This document shows, in pieces, positions 60,126-64,000 of a DNA stretch of 64,000 nucleotides; the stretch's first letter is position 1, and every line of letters begins with the position of its first letter. Under the pieces are notes generated by a model. It saw only the letters and a list, made by a program, of their open reading frames with translations, made no database searches and was not told the origin of the DNA. The DNA is taken from assembly GCA_013398275.1 (NCBI GenBank), contig VZSE01010767.1, positions 1 to 64,000 of the forward strand. Direction: 5' to 3'. Made by a program: the position numbers and the translations under genes. The stretch comes from Promerops cafer. Lineage: Eukaryota > Chordata > Aves > Passeriformes > Nectariniidae.

Positions 60126-63100
60126 TTCTCCTCACCAATATTGCACAAATCATACAGTGATACCCATGCAGCAATAAAGATGCCCAGGGAGTGTCTTTAC
60201 CTCTGACAACAGCCAGTTTTTCTGTTAAAGCCTGCTTAGTTTAAAAATCCTCATGTAGAAGTGTTTCTACACAGTGGTCAAAATTATTGCCAAACCATTG
60301 GTTAACCTGAACCCCCATGAGGAAACCTATGGCAGTGAGTCACATGACAGCAAACACTTGCCAGGAACAGGGGAAATAATGCAATCTTACAAACTGTATT
60401 TTGTATCTAGGAACATTATTGATACGACTGAGGTGACCATAGCGGAGCGAAGATGTAAATTGTACTTCATTTAGAATACAATAGGGAGTAGAATCTGGAA
60501 CACAGTTTAACTTCATCAAGCTCTGGAGGCAACTTCCTGAAATGCTAGGTCTTGCCACCAGGGCCATACACATTACTTTCTTCCCTCTGGCTATACAAAT
60601 AAGGTAGTTTCTGTGAGGGCAAAACCTGTAAATTACACTAATTGACATATATTTGGAGTATAAAAAGATTGTGTTTTCTACTTGTCATTGGTACATGCCT
60701 TGCCCCTTCGTGGAGACTTTGAAACACTGCATAAAAATAGAGTATAAGACACCTTCCAATGGTTATCACTTCTCAACATGGAAGAGGCACTGTGGCTAGA
60801 ACAGATATCTGGCTACACAGTATTGATGTGCCCAACCTTCTTATCAGGACACAGAACTAAAACCAAGTTGCACACCTCTAGTAAGTCTATGATTCCTACT
60901 TAGCTCTAAAACTTTATAAAACAATTACTGTTAGGTACCAGTGACTGGTCTGTGAAAATTGTTGTAGGGATTTGCAGTCGTTCCTCCCGAGTATCACGGC
61001 GTGTCCTCTGCAGCATCTAAATTACAGCATACAATCCATTTCAAGGTGGATTCATGTTGCTCAAGATGGACATATCAAGGCTTTGCCCACATACTTGTAT
61101 TTGGGGTTACCATGTGTTGTCGTAATGCTCCCCTATTTATCTTGTGCATATAATCCTGCTTTGCCACTTGAGCTGTTCATATCATCCAATTTCAGCTTTC
61201 ATATGCTCCATGTACAAAATTCTCCTCCTGCCTCCCTGACTAGAGTGACTCTGGTCTCTTCCCAGGAGCCCTCACATATAGAAAGAGAATAGAAGGCAAG
61301 ATCTCCCCACAAGAGAGGAGGGGAGGCATCCTCTGCTAACAGAATTTTTGTCAAATGCATTCAGTGTTTAAAACCTTTGTTTCAGTAGGAAGATTCAAGT
61401 AAGTTGTCAAACTTGGATCACAAATGACAGTGCCTGCATTTACAAAGTCTAGAAATTTATGTAACAGCAATGTCAAGCCAAATATATGTCAGGTTTCAGG
61501 ACTATTTTTTAATTTTAAGTTACTCCGCTGTAAGCAGAAGACTTAAAAGAAAAGATACACATGTGTGGGAGTTTTTAGACATTTTAATGCAAATGACAAT
61601 CAAAAGGCTGCTTGAGGAACATAAATGCCACACCTCATCCTTGCTGTGGTCTCCCTGGTTCTTTAATAAAATTAAACTTCTTATACAGTGAAGTGCAGGA
61701 CTAATAATTTGAGAAAACCCAGCACAAATTAAGCTTGTTGGATGGACCAAACAGCCTCCTTGGATAAAAAAGTACAGATTTCTGAATAAAGGGGAAGTGT
61801 AACAATATTTTTTTACTCTTCTGACTGTAATAAAACATTTGATACGACATGTAGCAAGAGATTAGATAAACTACAGGAGTTAAAATTGTTAAATAATGTC
61901 AAAACTACAGGAGTTAAAATTGTTAAATAATGTCAAAACTACATGAAAGGATAGTTATGAATAAAAATGCATTAGACAAGAGGGAGATTACAAGCAGGTT
62001 TCCTCATCTATCATCCTGAAGCACAGTCTTATTCCTCAGCTTCATAAGTTGCCTCCATCTGCTTCAGCAATGCCAGTCACATTTTTTCAAAGACAGAATT
62101 TTGGACGTACCAGTCACACATAAGTACCTATCCATATTAGCCAGCAGAAGAAAGATCATTTACTAGTATAAAGGGCAAGATTATATGCTCAACAGCTGTT
62201 AAATGACAAGGAAGATTAGATGATAAGACTATATGCCATCAAGTCCTAGGAGATATCAAGAAATATATCCGGGGGAGAGAGAAATTTTGAAATTCTGTAT
62301 CAGCAAACTCTACTATTTAACCATTTATGAAAATAAAATGGGATGGGGGATGAAGAGAGGTTTTGCTTCTTTTAGACAAAGCACAAAGAAGGGCTGTTGA
62401 GTGAGAAAAAAATCTGAAGAATGGAGAAGTAGACAGAGCAATGCAGAGACACCTTCCACAATTTCAATGAATTTTGCCCCCTTTTGGTTTCAGAGCAGAC
62501 TACTGGAAGTAGCTGATGTTTTGTCCACATTAAAAAAGCTCTCAGCAGGTGATCTCCTCTAGCAGGTCTCTAAAAGAAGTCTCTAATAACAGGCATTTCC
62601 TAAAATATCCTCCAAAGAGGTGAAAACATGTTTGTGCAAGTGAGCTCTTGAGCCTAAGATGAATCACAGCGTAGATGTTAAAATGACTAACAGCCACAAA
62701 TTTGCTAAAGCATGATAGCACAGTTATCTGTCATCTGGAAACTGATAAAGAATTTTCTAAGTCCCCTCTAGATTGTTACTGGATGCATCTAAGAACAAAT
62801 GAGCAAATAATTCTTGGATTTCTTTCTTCTGAGTGTTTAGATCAAACTACTATTTACCTGACCACCAACAAACCAGTCTTATGCTTCACTTCCAGGTACG
62901 ATCCTGGCTAAGCAAGAACAGCCCAATTGGCTCATAGTAACACTGAGAATGGAGATAAAGAGGAACCAAAATTCTCCAAGTATCATGGCAGGAAGACTTC
63001 GTGGAAATGGCAGCACATTGACAATAGCCCACGTTACTCAGGGTAAATCAAGAGTTGCTGTGGTCACAGGCAGAACTTCATGAAATAAATCATTTCCATC

Positions 63101-64000
63101 TGTGAAAATAATCTCTATCACAGAAGGAAACACAATTAAGCGCTGCAGAAGTCCAGCACCTGTAGTGATGCAGAGCACTTTTAACAGCAAAAAATTCAGA
63201 AGAAATGATAGAAAAGAGACTTTGAAATCACATTCTGCACATAGATGCCTTGAAACCCAGAAGACTAATATTTGTTCTACCACGCTGCTTAGACAGACTA
63301 TTTCTGCTCTATTTCTGAGGACTCTGTTCAAGACTTATTTGCAAGTCAGGAGCTGTTTTCCAACAAGGCTGAAACAAAATTATTTATTACTATGGGCTGT
63401 AATCTACTATATCTGTGTGTGTGAATCAGTTCTCATGTGATGCTATCAAGTAGAATTACATTTCAACGGAAAATTTTATGTTATATACAAAAAATCAGAT
63501 ATATACTTTACAGTGCACACACTCAAGTAAGACTCATTCCAACAGAAAGAACTCTGATTCAGAATTGAATAGCCTAAACATTTGACTTGAAGCATTGAGC
63601 TCCTTTTTCATTATAAAAATTTTTGTTTCTAAGTCTACTTGTTGCAATAGGTAGACTGTAGCCTGTACAATTTATGCTTGTCTTAACTGTGTGTTTTTCT
63701 ACAACAGTAAGGAAAGATCTCAATTTTTTTTGCCAATGTTCTCCAGACACATCCCACAATGTCTGGCGAATGGATGACTGTGTTCAACAAAAATTTCAGT
63801 TCTCTTTGTGTAGAGAAAAGAAAATAGCCATGACACATGCCCTTCAAAAATATTAATTTTTTTTTTCTCTCCCAAAAGCTATAGTAATTTTCTGAAAGGG
63901 CAGACCTAGCTGTATACTGAGAACAGATTAATTGGAATTTTTTTCCTTCTGTTGTCGACATCTGCTGACAGGTGTCAAATTCAGTTGAGAATTCTGTCAT
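60126..64000. other. Unique sequence to the window end, no gene seen
   Basis: Open frames up to 112 codons (63102-63440, +) and one that runs off the right edge (63683-64000, -) have no recognised families or splice context. The only structured feature is the 34-bp tandem repeat at 61868-61943. Confidence 0.5.
61868..61943 (+). repeat. 34-bp tandem repeat, about 2.2 copies
   Basis: ACTACAGGAGTTAAAATTGT starts at 61870 and again at 61904 with no differences, followed by a partial third copy (AAAACTACA). It is perfect over the full unit, so the duplication is recent. Confidence 0.92.

Noticed and set aside
1..64000. Prokaryotic features such as operons, ribosome binding sites, CRISPR arrays or terminators
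   Set aside because: The repeats are avian CR1 and ERV elements, and no dense coding or regularly spaced repeats occur anywhere in the window.

Overview
This window looks like a gene-poor, AT-rich stretch of a bird nuclear chromosome, most likely a songbird. The evidence is the repeat content. There are at least eight pieces of CR1, the avian non-LTR retrotransposon, and several keep the recognisable CR1 3' end. There are also four long terminal repeats (LTRs) of endogenous retroviruses. Three belong to one ERVL-like superfamily that I know from passerines. I see no prokaryotic, plasmid, phage or CRISPR content, no rRNA or tRNA gene, and no complete protein-coding gene. Most long open frames lie inside LTRs, CR1 remnants or the N gap.

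Layout. 1-14 is the last few bases of a CR1 that begins outside the window. 15-12117 is mostly unique AT-rich sequence with two weak minus-strand exon candidates (3658-3900 and 6941-7110). 12118-13390 is the 3' part of a CR1, interrupted by an almost exact 258-bp duplication across a single N that looks like an assembly error. 13391-28999 is unique sequence with a small CR1 tail at 16822, two close octamer motifs at 14359-14379 and several low-complexity tracts. 29000-31299 is one CR1 split by an ERVL-type solo LTR (29245-30122) with exact 5-bp target duplications; a 318-base N gap lies inside the LTR. 31300-42229 is the repeat-dense core: LTRs at 33631 (+), 39274 (-) and 41620 (+), plus a minus-strand CR1 at 35083. 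46838-47395 is a CR1 into which a CR1 tail of about 60 bp has been inserted. 56700-57530 is another old CR1, and 59151 and 60033 are short minus-strand CR1 tails. The remainder shows no gene that I can support.

Functionally, nothing here forms a pathway or operon. The window is best read as intergenic or deep intronic DNA shaped by retrotransposons, with a few possible regulatory patches (homeodomain- and POU-type motif clusters). I did not find an undescribed biological system. The most useful observations are the probable assembly duplication, the nested insertions that give a relative history, the related LTR trio, and one unidentified minus-strand reading frame near 7.0 kb with a good splice donor.
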